From the NCBI RefSeq assembly GCF_039812505.1, contig NZ_JBDIAQ010000094.1, positions 1 through 13,836 of the forward strand: 13,836 nt of DNA, written 5' to 3'. The notes under the pieces are model-generated. The model was not told where the DNA came from, did no database searches, and worked only from the letters and a program-made list of their open reading frames with translations. Every line of letters starts with the position of its first letter. Position 1 is the first letter of the stretch. The position numbers were made by a program, and so were the translations under genes. Shown piece by piece: positions 1 to 6,004 of the stretch. The stretch comes from Intrasporangium_A sp039812505. GTDB lineage: Bacteria > Actinomycetota > Actinomycetes > Actinomycetales > Dermatophilaceae.

Positions 1-644
1 GCGAGCTCGCGGGCCAGAGCCGCCTCGGGCATCGTGGTCATGCCGACGATCGTGGCCCCGACCTGCTGGTTCATCCGGGACTCGGCGCGCGAGGAGAAGC
101 GCGGCCCGTTGACCACCACGAGCGTCCCCTCGGCGGCGACCGCGTGCCCTAACCGGCCGGCGCTCGCGATGGCTGCCGCCCGGCCGTGCGGGCAGAACGG
201 GTCGGCGAAACCGACATGGACCACCGGGCCCTCGGCCTCGTAGAAGGTGTGTGCGCGCCCCCAGGTGCGGTCGATGACCTGGTCCGGGATCACGAAGGCG
301 CCCGGTCCGTGCTCGGCGCGCAACGACCCGACGGCACACGGTGCGAGGACCTGGCGCACCCCGACCGTCCGCAGGGCCCAGAGGTTGGCGCGGTAGTTGA
401 CCCGGTGCGGCGCGAACCGGTGGCCCTTGCCGTGGCGCGCGACGAATGCCACACGTCGGCCGGCGACAAGCCCCACAGCGAGGGGGTCGCTGGGTGCGCC
501 GAACGGCGTGTCGACCTCGACGGTCTCGTACTCGTCGAGGAAGTCGTAGAGGCCGGAGCCGCCGATGACCCCGATCTCGGCGGCGGCACAAGGCGTAGCG
601 GTCGGCCGGACCGGGTCGGTCGTCCGGTTCACGGAGGAGGTCAT
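1..644 (-). CDS. mtnP: S-methyl-5'-thioadenosine (or methylthioinosine) phosphorylase, partial: C-terminus beyond left edge
   Basis: Phosphorolysis of 5'-methylthioadenosine or a related nucleoside to base plus (methylthio)ribose-1-phosphate; a cytosolic purine and methionine salvage enzyme. 214 residues are present of a family that usually has 260-290. Visible family motifs are GVIGGSGLYDF (25-35, phosphate/ribose site), RHGKGHRFAPHRVNYRAN (70-87), CAVGSL (103-108), DQVIDRT (121-127) and GPRFSSRAES (180-189). Start: an in-frame TAG at 654-656 limits the choice, and the ATG at 644 lies 6 nt after a TAGGCT -10 box, so the mRNA is probably leaderless. It follows fmdB on the same strand after 72 bp. 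The segment VGMTTMPEAALAREL has Gly where human MTAP has the Asn of NMT; this looks closer to 6-oxopurine/methylthioinosine phosphorylases. The base-specificity residues lie past the edge, so the substrate stays open. The family is certain. Confidence 0.93.
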   Translation of the reverse strand, partial: MTSSVNRTTDPVRPTATPCAAAEIGVIGGSGLYDFLDEYETVEVDTPFGAPSDPLAVGLVAGRRVAFVARHGKGHRFAPHRVNYRANLWALRTVGVRQVLAPCAVGSLRAEHGPGAFVIPDQVIDRTWGRAHTFYEAEGPVVHVGFADPFCPHGRAAAIASAGRLGHAVAAEGTLVVVNGPRFSSRAESRMNQQVGATIVGMTTMPEAALAREL

Positions 645-650
645 GCCGGA

Positions 651-656
651 AGCCTA
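651..656 (-). promoter_or_regulatory. -10 box (TAGGCT) of mtnP, leaderless
   Basis: TAGGCT on the minus strand fits the actinobacterial TANNNT -10 consensus. The spacer to the ATG at 644 is 6 nt, which puts the transcription start at the start codon. No SD sequence precedes this ATG and no clear -35 is visible. Confidence 0.55.
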
Positions 657-716
657 GGGGCGTGGGACCGCCCGCTCAGCGGCATACGGGGCGGCTGTGG
701 ACGGGCCCGGGGGAGG

Positions 717-1022
717 TCAGGACGCTGTGGACGATGCCGCCGCTGCGGTGCTGCTCGCGCCCTCGGACGAGGTGGACGTGCTCGAGCCCGAGTCGGCCGT
801 GGTCTGCTGGGCGGATGCGGGGGCGGCGTGGGACTTCGCGGACGACTTGGAGTCGGTGCGGTAGAAGCCGGACCCCTTGAAGCTGATGCCGACGGGATAG
901 ATGACCTTGCGCAGCTGCAGCTCACCGCATCGTGGGCACATCAGCAGCGGGTCGTCGCTGAAGGACTGACGGATGTCGAAGGCGTGGCCACAGGAGCGGC
1001 AGGCATAGGAGTATGTGGGCAC
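717..1022 (-). CDS. FmdB-family zinc-ribbon protein with disordered Ser/Ala/Thr tail (Ruc-like chaperone candidate)
   Basis: 101 residues. The N-terminal part is an FmdB-type zinc ribbon (MPTYSYACRSCGHAF) with two Cys pairs, C8/C11 and C29/C32, which should bind one zinc. It ends in the usual GSGFYRTDSK motif at about residues 51-60. The rest, about 40 residues of Ser, Ala, Thr and Gly, has no folded character. M. tuberculosis Rv0991c has the same organisation and was reported as a redox-regulated chaperone with an unstructured C-terminus (Ruc); a chaperone role here is inference from that similarity. Start is GTG at 1022 with AAAGG 5 nt upstream, so this gene, unlike its neighbours, seems to use an SD and a short leader. 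It lies 36 bp after the antiporter stop and has its own candidate -10 and a palindrome there. Rv0991c sits directly beside the 5-FCL gene; here about 4.3 kb separates them. Confidence 0.9.
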   Translation of the reverse strand: MPTYSYACRSCGHAFDIRQSFSDDPLLMCPRCGELQLRKVIYPVGISFKGSGFYRTDSKSSAKSHAAPASAQQTTADSGSSTSTSSEGASSTAAAASSTAS

Positions 1023-1036
1023 GGGAGCCTTTCTGG

Positions 1037-1061
1037 TGGAATGGTCAACTGAGCCATTCTA
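1037..1061 (-). promoter_or_regulatory. Candidate fmdB promoter (-10 TAGAAT) inside an inverted repeat
   Basis: On the minus strand TAGAAT (1061-1056) is a near-canonical -10. It overlaps the antiporter's TAG stop and lies 33 nt before the GTG, leaving room for a short leader with an SD. The box starts an inverted repeat: TAGAATGG, 9 nt, CCATTCCA (7 of 8 positions pair, the inner six perfectly). A repressor bound here would cover the -10 and start site. The 9-nt spacing recalls CIRCE geometry, but the arms are not the CIRCE sequence. Confidence 0.4.
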
Positions 1062-2612
1062 CTTCCAGTCGGCCAGCCGCCCGCCGTGGCTGACCGCCCG
1101 GATGCGTCGTTCGGCGCGCTCCTTGGCCTGCGCCGTCGTGACGACGAGGAAGCGGTCGCCGTGCCGGAAGGTGGTGTGGCGGTCCGGGACGAACGACGAG
1201 GAGCCCCGCACGACGAGGGCGACGTGCGAGCCGCGGGGCAGGCGCAGCTCGAACAGCGCGACCCCGTGCAGCCGGGAGTCCGCGCCGATCGTGACCTGGA
1301 TGATGTCGGCGCCGATCTCGACCAGCGGCACGGACTCGAGGTCGACGTCGACGGCCGCGACCCCCTCGGACAGGCGCAGCCCGCGGGCCATCCAGCCGAG
1401 CGTCGGCGCCTGCACGATGATGAAGATGAACACGAGGACGAACACCAGGTCGAAGATCCACTCGGTGTTCGGCGTTCCCATGGTCAACGGCACGGTCGCG
1501 AGGACGATGGGCACCGCCCCGCGCAACCCCGCCCAGGACAGGAACACCTGCTGGCGCCAGGTGAGGAAGCCGAACCACACGGTGGACACCCACACCGAGA
1601 GGGGCCGGGCGAGCAGGAGCAGGACCAGCCCGATGAGGATCGCCGGTACGACCTGTCCACCGAGCCGCCGGGGGTCGGCGAGCAGCCCGAGCATGACGAA
1701 CAGCCCGATCTGGGCGATCCAGCCCATGGCGTTGGCGAACGAGCGGAAGCTCGCCCGGTGGGGCAGGTTCAGGTTGCCGAGCACGAGCGCCGCGACGTAG
1801 GTGGCCAGGAAGCCCGAGACGTGTACGAGCGCGCCGAGCGCGTACGCGAGGACGGTCAGGGCCAGGATGCCGATCGAGAAGAGGGCGGAGGAGGTGCTGA
1901 CGACGCGGCGCAGCACCTGCCCGCCGAGCCAGCCGACGGCGAGCCCGACCGCCAGACCCCCGGCCAGCTCGAGCGTCGCCAGCCCGGCCAGCTCGTACCA
2001 CGTGTGCGTGGCCCCGCCGGGCACCCCCTGCGCGGCGAACGCCACGACGAGGATGACTACAGGCGCGTCGTTGAAGCCCGACTCCGCCTCGAGCACCGCG
2101 GACAGGCGACGCGGCAGGGGCACGTTGCGCAGCACCGCGAAGACGGCCGCCGCGTCGGTCGAGGAGACGATCGCCCCGATGAGCAGCGAGATCGTCCACG
2201 ACAGCGGCAGGAAGGCGTGCACGGCCACGGCGACCACCAGCACCGAGACCACGACACCGACGGTCGCCAGCACGGCCGCCGGCGCCACCGCGCCGCGGAT
2301 CTTCTGCCAGGAGGTCGTCAGGCCGCCCTCCGCGAGGATGAGCACGAGCGCCGCGTAGCCGAGCACGCGGGTGGTCGAGGCTGAGTCGAACTCGATCCCG
2401 AGCACGCCCTTGCCCAGCAGCAGCCCGAGCCCGAGGTAGATCAGCAGCGAGGGCATGCCCGAGCGGATCGAGAGCCGGACCGCCGCGACCGCGACGAGCA
2501 GGACGACCGACCCGACGAGGAGCACGCGCGTCAGGTCGTCGAGGGTGATCTCCGACGACGTCGCGGACATGAGTGCGGTCAACGCGGGCTCCTGGCGGGC
2601 GGCTGCGACCAT
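1059..2612 (-). CDS. Potassium/proton antiporter, CPA1 (NhaP2-like) with C-terminal RCK_C domain
   Basis: Integral membrane exchanger, 517 residues from the ATG at 2612. The Na+/H+ exchanger domain (PF00999) covers roughly residues 30-400 with about 12 hydrophobic segments, beginning LLVGSVVLLVAVAAVRLS. Signature transport motifs are SSTDAAAVFAVLR (150-162) and ESGFNDAP (177-184), which contains the conserved Asn-Asp pair. About 95 soluble residues at the C-terminus match a TrkA_C/RCK_C ligand-binding domain (IGADSRLHGVALFELRLP), as in NhaP2/CvrA-type K+/H+ antiporters; K+ specificity is inferred from that domain. The start is uncertain. The ATG at 2612 has GAGG 10 nt upstream; a TTG at 2582 has AGGAG at an ideal 6-nt spacing; an ATG at 2570 begins MSATSSEITL. 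All three precede the first membrane helix. It is the first gene of the leftward group antiporter, fmdB, mtnP and is divergent from the acylase gene. Confidence 0.9.
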   Translation of the reverse strand: MVAAARQEPALTALMSATSSEITLDDLTRVLLVGSVVLLVAVAAVRLSIRSGMPSLLIYLGLGLLLGKGVLGIEFDSASTTRVLGYAALVLILAEGGLTTSWQKIRGAVAPAAVLATVGVVVSVLVVAVAVHAFLPLSWTISLLIGAIVSSTDAAAVFAVLRNVPLPRRLSAVLEAESGFNDAPVVILVVAFAAQGVPGGATHTWYELAGLATLELAGGLAVGLAVGWLGGQVLRRVVSTSSALFSIGILALTVLAYALGALVHVSGFLATYVAALVLGNLNLPHRASFRSFANAMGWIAQIGLFVMLGLLADPRRLGGQVVPAILIGLVLLLLARPLSVWVSTVWFGFLTWRQQVFLSWAGLRGAVPIVLATVPLTMGTPNTEWIFDLVFVLVFIFIIVQAPTLGWMARGLRLSEGVAAVDVDLESVPLVEIGADIIQVTIGADSRLHGVALFELRLPRGSHVALVVRGSSSFVPDRHTTFRHGDRFLVVTTAQAKERAERRIRAVSHGGRLADWK

Positions 2613-2805
2613 GAAACCACTACCTCGGACCGGACCCGGGCAGCGGTCCCGGCTCGCCACCGGTCCACGGCGCGTCACCGCCGCCCCGGCCAGGACGGGC
2701 CGAGTCGGATCCGCCCTCGTCCGACAGAGCCGGGTCAGGCTCCGTTCCGGTAACGACTGCCGCCCCGGCCCGCATGGCGGGGGTCCGCCGCTGCCCGGGG
2801 TGACC

Positions 2806-2811
2806 TACGCT
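2806..2811 (+). promoter_or_regulatory. -10 box (TACGCT) of the acylase gene, leaderless
   Basis: TACGCT fits TANNNT and lies 7 nt before the GTG at 2819, so the first transcribed base should be the start codon. The 206-bp gap to the antiporter shows no second clear -10. An imperfect operator-like repeat, GTCGGA-N10-TCCGAC, lies at 2704-2725. Confidence 0.5.
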
Positions 2812-2818
2812 CGGGGTC

Positions 2819-5398
2819 GTGTCCCGGATCAAGCTCGCGCGCCGCATCACCCTCTCGGTGCTCGTCCTGGTGGTCCTCGCGCTCGTGGCCGTGGGCATCC
2901 TCGCCATCTCGACGGTGCGCCACTCCTTCCCCCAGACCGACGGCGAGCTGCACGTCGAGGGGCTCACGAGCACGGTCACCGTGACCCGCGACGCACGCGG
3001 GGTTCCCACCATCACGGCCGACAACCCCGCCGACCTCTTCCGGGCCCAGGGGTACGTCAGCGCCCAGGACCGGTTCTTCGAGATGGACCTGCGCCGACAC
3101 GTCACGGCGGGCCGGCTCGCCGAGCTGGTCGGGGAGCCGGGCGTCGAGTCCGACCTGGTCATCCGCACCATGGGATGGCGGCGGGTCGCCGAGGCGGAGC
3201 TGCCCAGGCTGCGTCCCGAGACCCGGCAGTACCTGCAGGCCTACGCCGACGGGGTCAACGCCTACCTGCACCAGGCCGAGAGCCCCAGCGACCTCTCCCT
3301 CGAGTACACGCTCCTGGCCCGGAGCAACCCCGGCTACCGGGTCGAGGACTGGAGCCCGGTCGACTCGCTCGCCTGGCTCAAGGCGATGGCGTGGGACCTG
3401 CGCGGGGACTACACGGACGAGCTGGCCCGGGCCCGCCTGTCCCGGCGCACCCCGGTCAAGCAGATTGCCCTGCTCTACCCGCCCTACCCGACGGAGCGCA
3501 ACCTGCCGATCCTCTCCCCGGAGGACTGGCAGCCGCAGCAGCGCGGTGACCAGGCCGCCGGCCCCCTGCCGAGGGAGCTCGCCGCACCGCTGGGCACGGC
3601 CGACGGGCAGGCCGCCATCGAGTCGGCCACGGCCGCGATCGAGGCCGTGCCGGAGCTGCTCGGCACCGGCCCGGACGTCGGCTCGAACTCGTGGGTCGTC
3701 GGGGGGTCGCGCACCACGACCGGCAAGCCGCTGCTGGCCAACGACCCGCACCTGGACCTGGCCATCCCGAGCGTCTGGACCCAGGTCGGCCTCCGGTGCC
3801 GCGTGGTCACCGCGCAGTGCCCCTTCCAGGTCACCGGCTTCACCTTCTCGGGGCTGCCCGGTGTCATCATCGGGCACAACGCCCGCATCGCCTGGGGGCT
3901 GACCAACCTCGACCCGGACGTCACGGACTTCTACCTCGAGCAGGTCGAGGACGGCAGCTACCTGCGCGACGGTGAGCGCAAGCCCCTCGCGACCCGCACC
4001 GAGACGGTCAAGGTCGCCGGCGGCGCCGACGTGACGATCACCGTGCGCAGCACCGTGCACGGGCCGATCCTGTCCGACGTGGTCCCCGCCGTCGCCGAGG
4101 CGGGCGATCGCGTCGTCGTGCGCGGGGCGCCACAGACGAACCACTACGCAGTGTCCCTGGCCTGGACCGCGCTGACGCCGGGCCCGACCGCCGACGCCAT
4201 CTTCGCCCTCGACACCGCCACCGACTGGGCGCAGTTCCGCGCCGCCGCCGCGCTGTTCGCCGTGCCGTCGCAGAACCTCGTCTACGCCGACGTCGACGGC
4301 CACATCGGCTACCAGGCGCCCGGGCGCATCCCGATCCGCCGCTCCTCCACCCCCGGCGCGCCGCCCGGCTTCTGGCCCTCCCCGGGCTGGGACAGCCAGT
4401 GGGACTGGCAGGGCTACGTCCCCTTCGCGAAGCTGCCCTTCTCGCTCGACCCCAGCGAGGGCTTCCTCGTGACGGCCAACCAGGCGGTCACTGCGAGCAG
4501 CACACCCTTCCTGACCACCGAGTGGGACTACGGCTTCCGCGCACAGCGGATCCGCAACCTGCTCGAGGCGGCCCCGAAGATCTCGCCCGAGCTCATGTCG
4601 CAGATCCAGGGCGACACCCGCAACATGTTCGCCCCGGTGCTGGTCGAGCACCTGCTCGGCGTGCAGGTCGACGACTTCACCGCCCAGGCGCAGCGGCTGC
4701 TGACCCAGTGGGACTACAGCCAGCCGGCCGACAAGTCGCGCAACTCGGCCGCGGCGGCCTACTACAACGCCGTGTGGAAGCACCTGCTCGAGTACACCTT
4801 CGACGAGCTGCCCCCGGACATCGCCCCCGACGGCGGCAGCCGGTGGATGATCGTGATGGAGCAGCTGCTCAAGGACCCGAAGAACGACTGGTGGGACGAC
4901 AAGACCACCCCGGGCGTCGTCGAGACCGCCACCGAGATCCTCAAGCGCGCCCTCGTCGACGCCCGGCTCGACCTCGCCCGCAAGCTCGGCAAGGAGCCGG
5001 TCACCTGGCGCTGGGGGCGCCTGCACCAGCTCAACCTCAAGCATCCGGTCATGGGTGCCGACTCCGTGCCCGGGCCGGTGCGGTGGCTGTTCGACCAGGG
5101 CGGCATCGAGCTCGGCGGCGGCAACTCCATCGTCGACGCGAACGCGTGGGACGCCTCCGCGGAGGGCTACGACGTCACGGCGGGCCCGTCCATGCGGATG
5201 GTCGTCGACCTGTCCGCCCTCGACGCGTCCCGCTGGGTCAACTCGACGGGCCAGAGCGGGCACGCCATGTCCGACCACTACACCGACCAGGTCGACGCGT
5301 GGGCCGCGAACCAGACCTTCCCGTGGCCGTTCAGCGCGGCCGCCACCGAACGGGCGGCCCAGCACACCCTCACCCTCAGCCCGGTGGCCCGCCCCTGA
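2819..5398 (+). CDS. Penicillin acylase family protein (Ntn hydrolase), membrane-anchored or secreted
   Basis: 859 residues, the usual size for a penicillin/AHL-acylase precursor. Residues 9-32 form one hydrophobic segment after basic residues: a signal anchor or Sec signal, so it acts outside the membrane. The alpha region shows AQDRFFEMDLRRHVTAGRL (82-100). Autocleavage should fall before Ser289 (G|SNSWVVGG), the N-terminal nucleophile of the beta chain. Beta-chain motifs follow: GKPLLANDPHLDLAIPSVW, IIGHNARIAWGLTN, NLVYADVDGHIGYQAPGRIP, LVTANQAV (Asn554, possible oxyanion-hole residue), WGRLHQLNLKHPV and STGQSGHAMSDHYTDQVDAW. The family hydrolyses amide bonds in acylated compounds (beta-lactams, acyl-homoserine lactones, lipopeptides). 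The substrate cannot be read from the sequence, and no beta-lactam gene is nearby. Start is GTG 7 nt after TACGCT. The last 23 bp overlap the convergent 5-FCL gene. Confidence 0.93.
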   Translation: MSRIKLARRITLSVLVLVVLALVAVGILAISTVRHSFPQTDGELHVEGLTSTVTVTRDARGVPTITADNPADLFRAQGYVSAQDRFFEMDLRRHVTAGRLAELVGEPGVESDLVIRTMGWRRVAEAELPRLRPETRQYLQAYADGVNAYLHQAESPSDLSLEYTLLARSNPGYRVEDWSPVDSLAWLKAMAWDLRGDYTDELARARLSRRTPVKQIALLYPPYPTERNLPILSPEDWQPQQRGDQAAGPLPRELAAPLGTADGQAAIESATAAIEAVPELLGTGPDVGSNSWVVGGSRTTTGKPLLANDPHLDLAIPSVWTQVGLRCRVVTAQCPFQVTGFTFSGLPGVIIGHNARIAWGLTNLDPDVTDFYLEQVEDGSYLRDGERKPLATRTETVKVAGGADVTITVRSTVHGPILSDVVPAVAEAGDRVVVRGAPQTNHYAVSLAWTALTPGPTADAIFALDTATDWAQFRAAAALFAVPSQNLVYADVDGHIGYQAPGRIPIRRSSTPGAPPGFWPSPGWDSQWDWQGYVPFAKLPFSLDPSEGFLVTANQAVTASSTPFLTTEWDYGFRAQRIRNLLEAAPKISPELMSQIQGDTRNMFAPVLVEHLLGVQVDDFTAQAQRLLTQWDYSQPADKSRNSAAAAYYNAVWKHLLEYTFDELPPDIAPDGGSRWMIVMEQLLKDPKNDWWDDKTTPGVVETATEILKRALVDARLDLARKLGKEPVTWRWGRLHQLNLKHPVMGADSVPGPVRWLFDQGGIELGGGNSIVDANAWDASAEGYDVTAGPSMRMVVDLSALDASRWVNSTGQSGHAMSDHYTDQVDAWAANQTFPWPFSAAATERAAQHTLTLSPVARP
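3683..3685 (+). other. Predicted autoproteolytic site / catalytic Ser289 of the acylase
   Basis: The TCG codon encodes Ser289 in VGSNSWVVGGSRT. In penicillin acylases the Gly-Ser bond at this position is self-cleaved and the freed Ser becomes the beta-subunit nucleophile. Its presence argues that this copy is catalytically intact. Confidence 0.75.
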
Positions 5399-5981
5399 CC
5401 CAGACCAGCCGGCCGGTCGTCGTCACGTAGCCGTCGACGAGCTCGTCGTGCGGGTCCAGGGGCAACGGCTCGGCGCTGGCCTCGCCCTCGTGGATCAACG
5501 TGAGCACCGGCACCCCCGGGCGGCGGTGACGCAACGCCCGGTCGTAGCAGCCGCCGCCCTGCCCGAGTCGCCCGCCGCAGGCGTCGACCGCGAGCCCGGG
5601 CGCGACGATCAGGCCGCACGTGCGCAGCGCGCCCGGGCCGAGCACCGTCGTCCCGGCCGGCACGGTGCCGCGCACCACCCGCGCCACGTCCACGACCGCG
5701 CCGTGGGCGGCATACGTCCACTCGAGCGTGAAGTCGGTGAGCGTGATCGGCACGATCACCTCGTGTCCCGCGTCGAGCAGGGCGTCGACCAGCCGGCCCG
5801 TGGGCGGCTCGTCCGGGAGGGAGAGGTATGCCGCCACCCGGGCGCCCGCCGGCACGACCCCCAGGATCGCGTCGGCGATCGCGACGGCGGCCGCGTCCCG
5901 GTCGCGCGGCGTGCCCAGCCGGGCCGCGAGCCGGGTCCGACGGGCCCGGGCGGCCCTTCGCAAATCCGACTTCGCGCCCAC
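5376..5981 (-). CDS. 5-formyltetrahydrofolate cyclo-ligase (5,10-methenyl-THF synthetase)
   Basis: ATP-dependent conversion of 5-formyl-THF to 5,10-methenyl-THF, a cytosolic one-carbon salvage step. 201 residues, normal for the family. The diagnostic ATP/phosphate-binding motif GGRLGQGGGCYDRAL is at 136-150. Other family features are the basic N-terminal helix (KSDLRRAARARR), the VAAYLSLPDEPPTGRLVDAL segment (49-68), LIVAPGLAVD (124-133) and a C-terminal LIHEGE near 163-168. Two starts compete: ATG at 5990, without an SD, and GTG at 5981, 7 nt after a TACGAT -10 box. The second is chosen because it matches the leaderless pattern around it; the ATG would fall inside that box. It is divergent from the uridylyltransferase gene, and its 3' end overlaps the acylase gene by 23 bp. 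The same divergent pair, as I recall, is Rv0992c/Rv0993. Confidence 0.93.
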   Translation of the reverse strand: MGAKSDLRRAARARRTRLAARLGTPRDRDAAAVAIADAILGVVPAGARVAAYLSLPDEPPTGRLVDALLDAGHEVIVPITLTDFTLEWTYAAHGAVVDVARVVRGTVPAGTTVLGPGALRTCGLIVAPGLAVDACGGRLGQGGGCYDRALRHRRPGVPVLTLIHEGEASAEPLPLDPHDELVDGYVTTTGRLVWVRGGPPG

Positions 5982-5988
5982 GGGCTCC

Positions 5989-5994
5989 ATCGTA
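5989..5994 (-). promoter_or_regulatory. -10 box (TACGAT) of the 5-FCL gene, leaderless, overlapping the opposite -10
   Basis: The minus-strand hexamer TACGAT ends 7 nt before the GTG at 5981. Its first two bases (TA at 5994-5993) are also the first two of the plus-strand -10 box TAAGGT, so polymerase could open the same DNA in either direction. Confidence 0.5.
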
Positions 5995-5998
5995 AGGT
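5993..5998 (+). promoter_or_regulatory. -10 box (TAAGGT) of the uridylyltransferase operon, leaderless
   Basis: TAAGGT lies 6 nt before the ATG at 6005, placing the start of transcription on that A. AAGG in the same stretch could instead act as an SD if transcription began further upstream. The hexamer overlaps the divergent TACGAT box by 2 bp. Confidence 0.55.
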
Positions 5999-6004
5999 TG
6001 CCGT

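Noticed and set aside
668..694. CCGCCC/GGGCGG hairpin after fmdB as a terminator
   Set aside because: Six G/C pairs with a 15-nt loop and no T-run are expected often in such DNA, and the site lies in the mtnP promoter region.
186..1052. Long rightward reading frame (288 codons)
   Set aside because: It lies opposite mtnP and fmdB, is Arg/Gly-rich with no recognisable fold, and arises from high GC at third positions of the real genes.
1037..1061. CIRCE (HrcA) element
   Set aside because: The 9-nt spacing fits but the arms do not match TTAGCACTC/GAGTGCTAA.
2704..2725. GTCGGA-N10-TCCGAC as an operator for the antiporter/acylase gap
   Set aside because: Only six-base arms of common G/C-rich words and no tie to a clear promoter element. 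Mentioned only as a possibility.
2735..5365. 876-codon leftward frame opposite the acylase
   Set aside because: The translation is low-complexity and the plus strand carries every penicillin-acylase motif in order. This is a GC-driven shadow.
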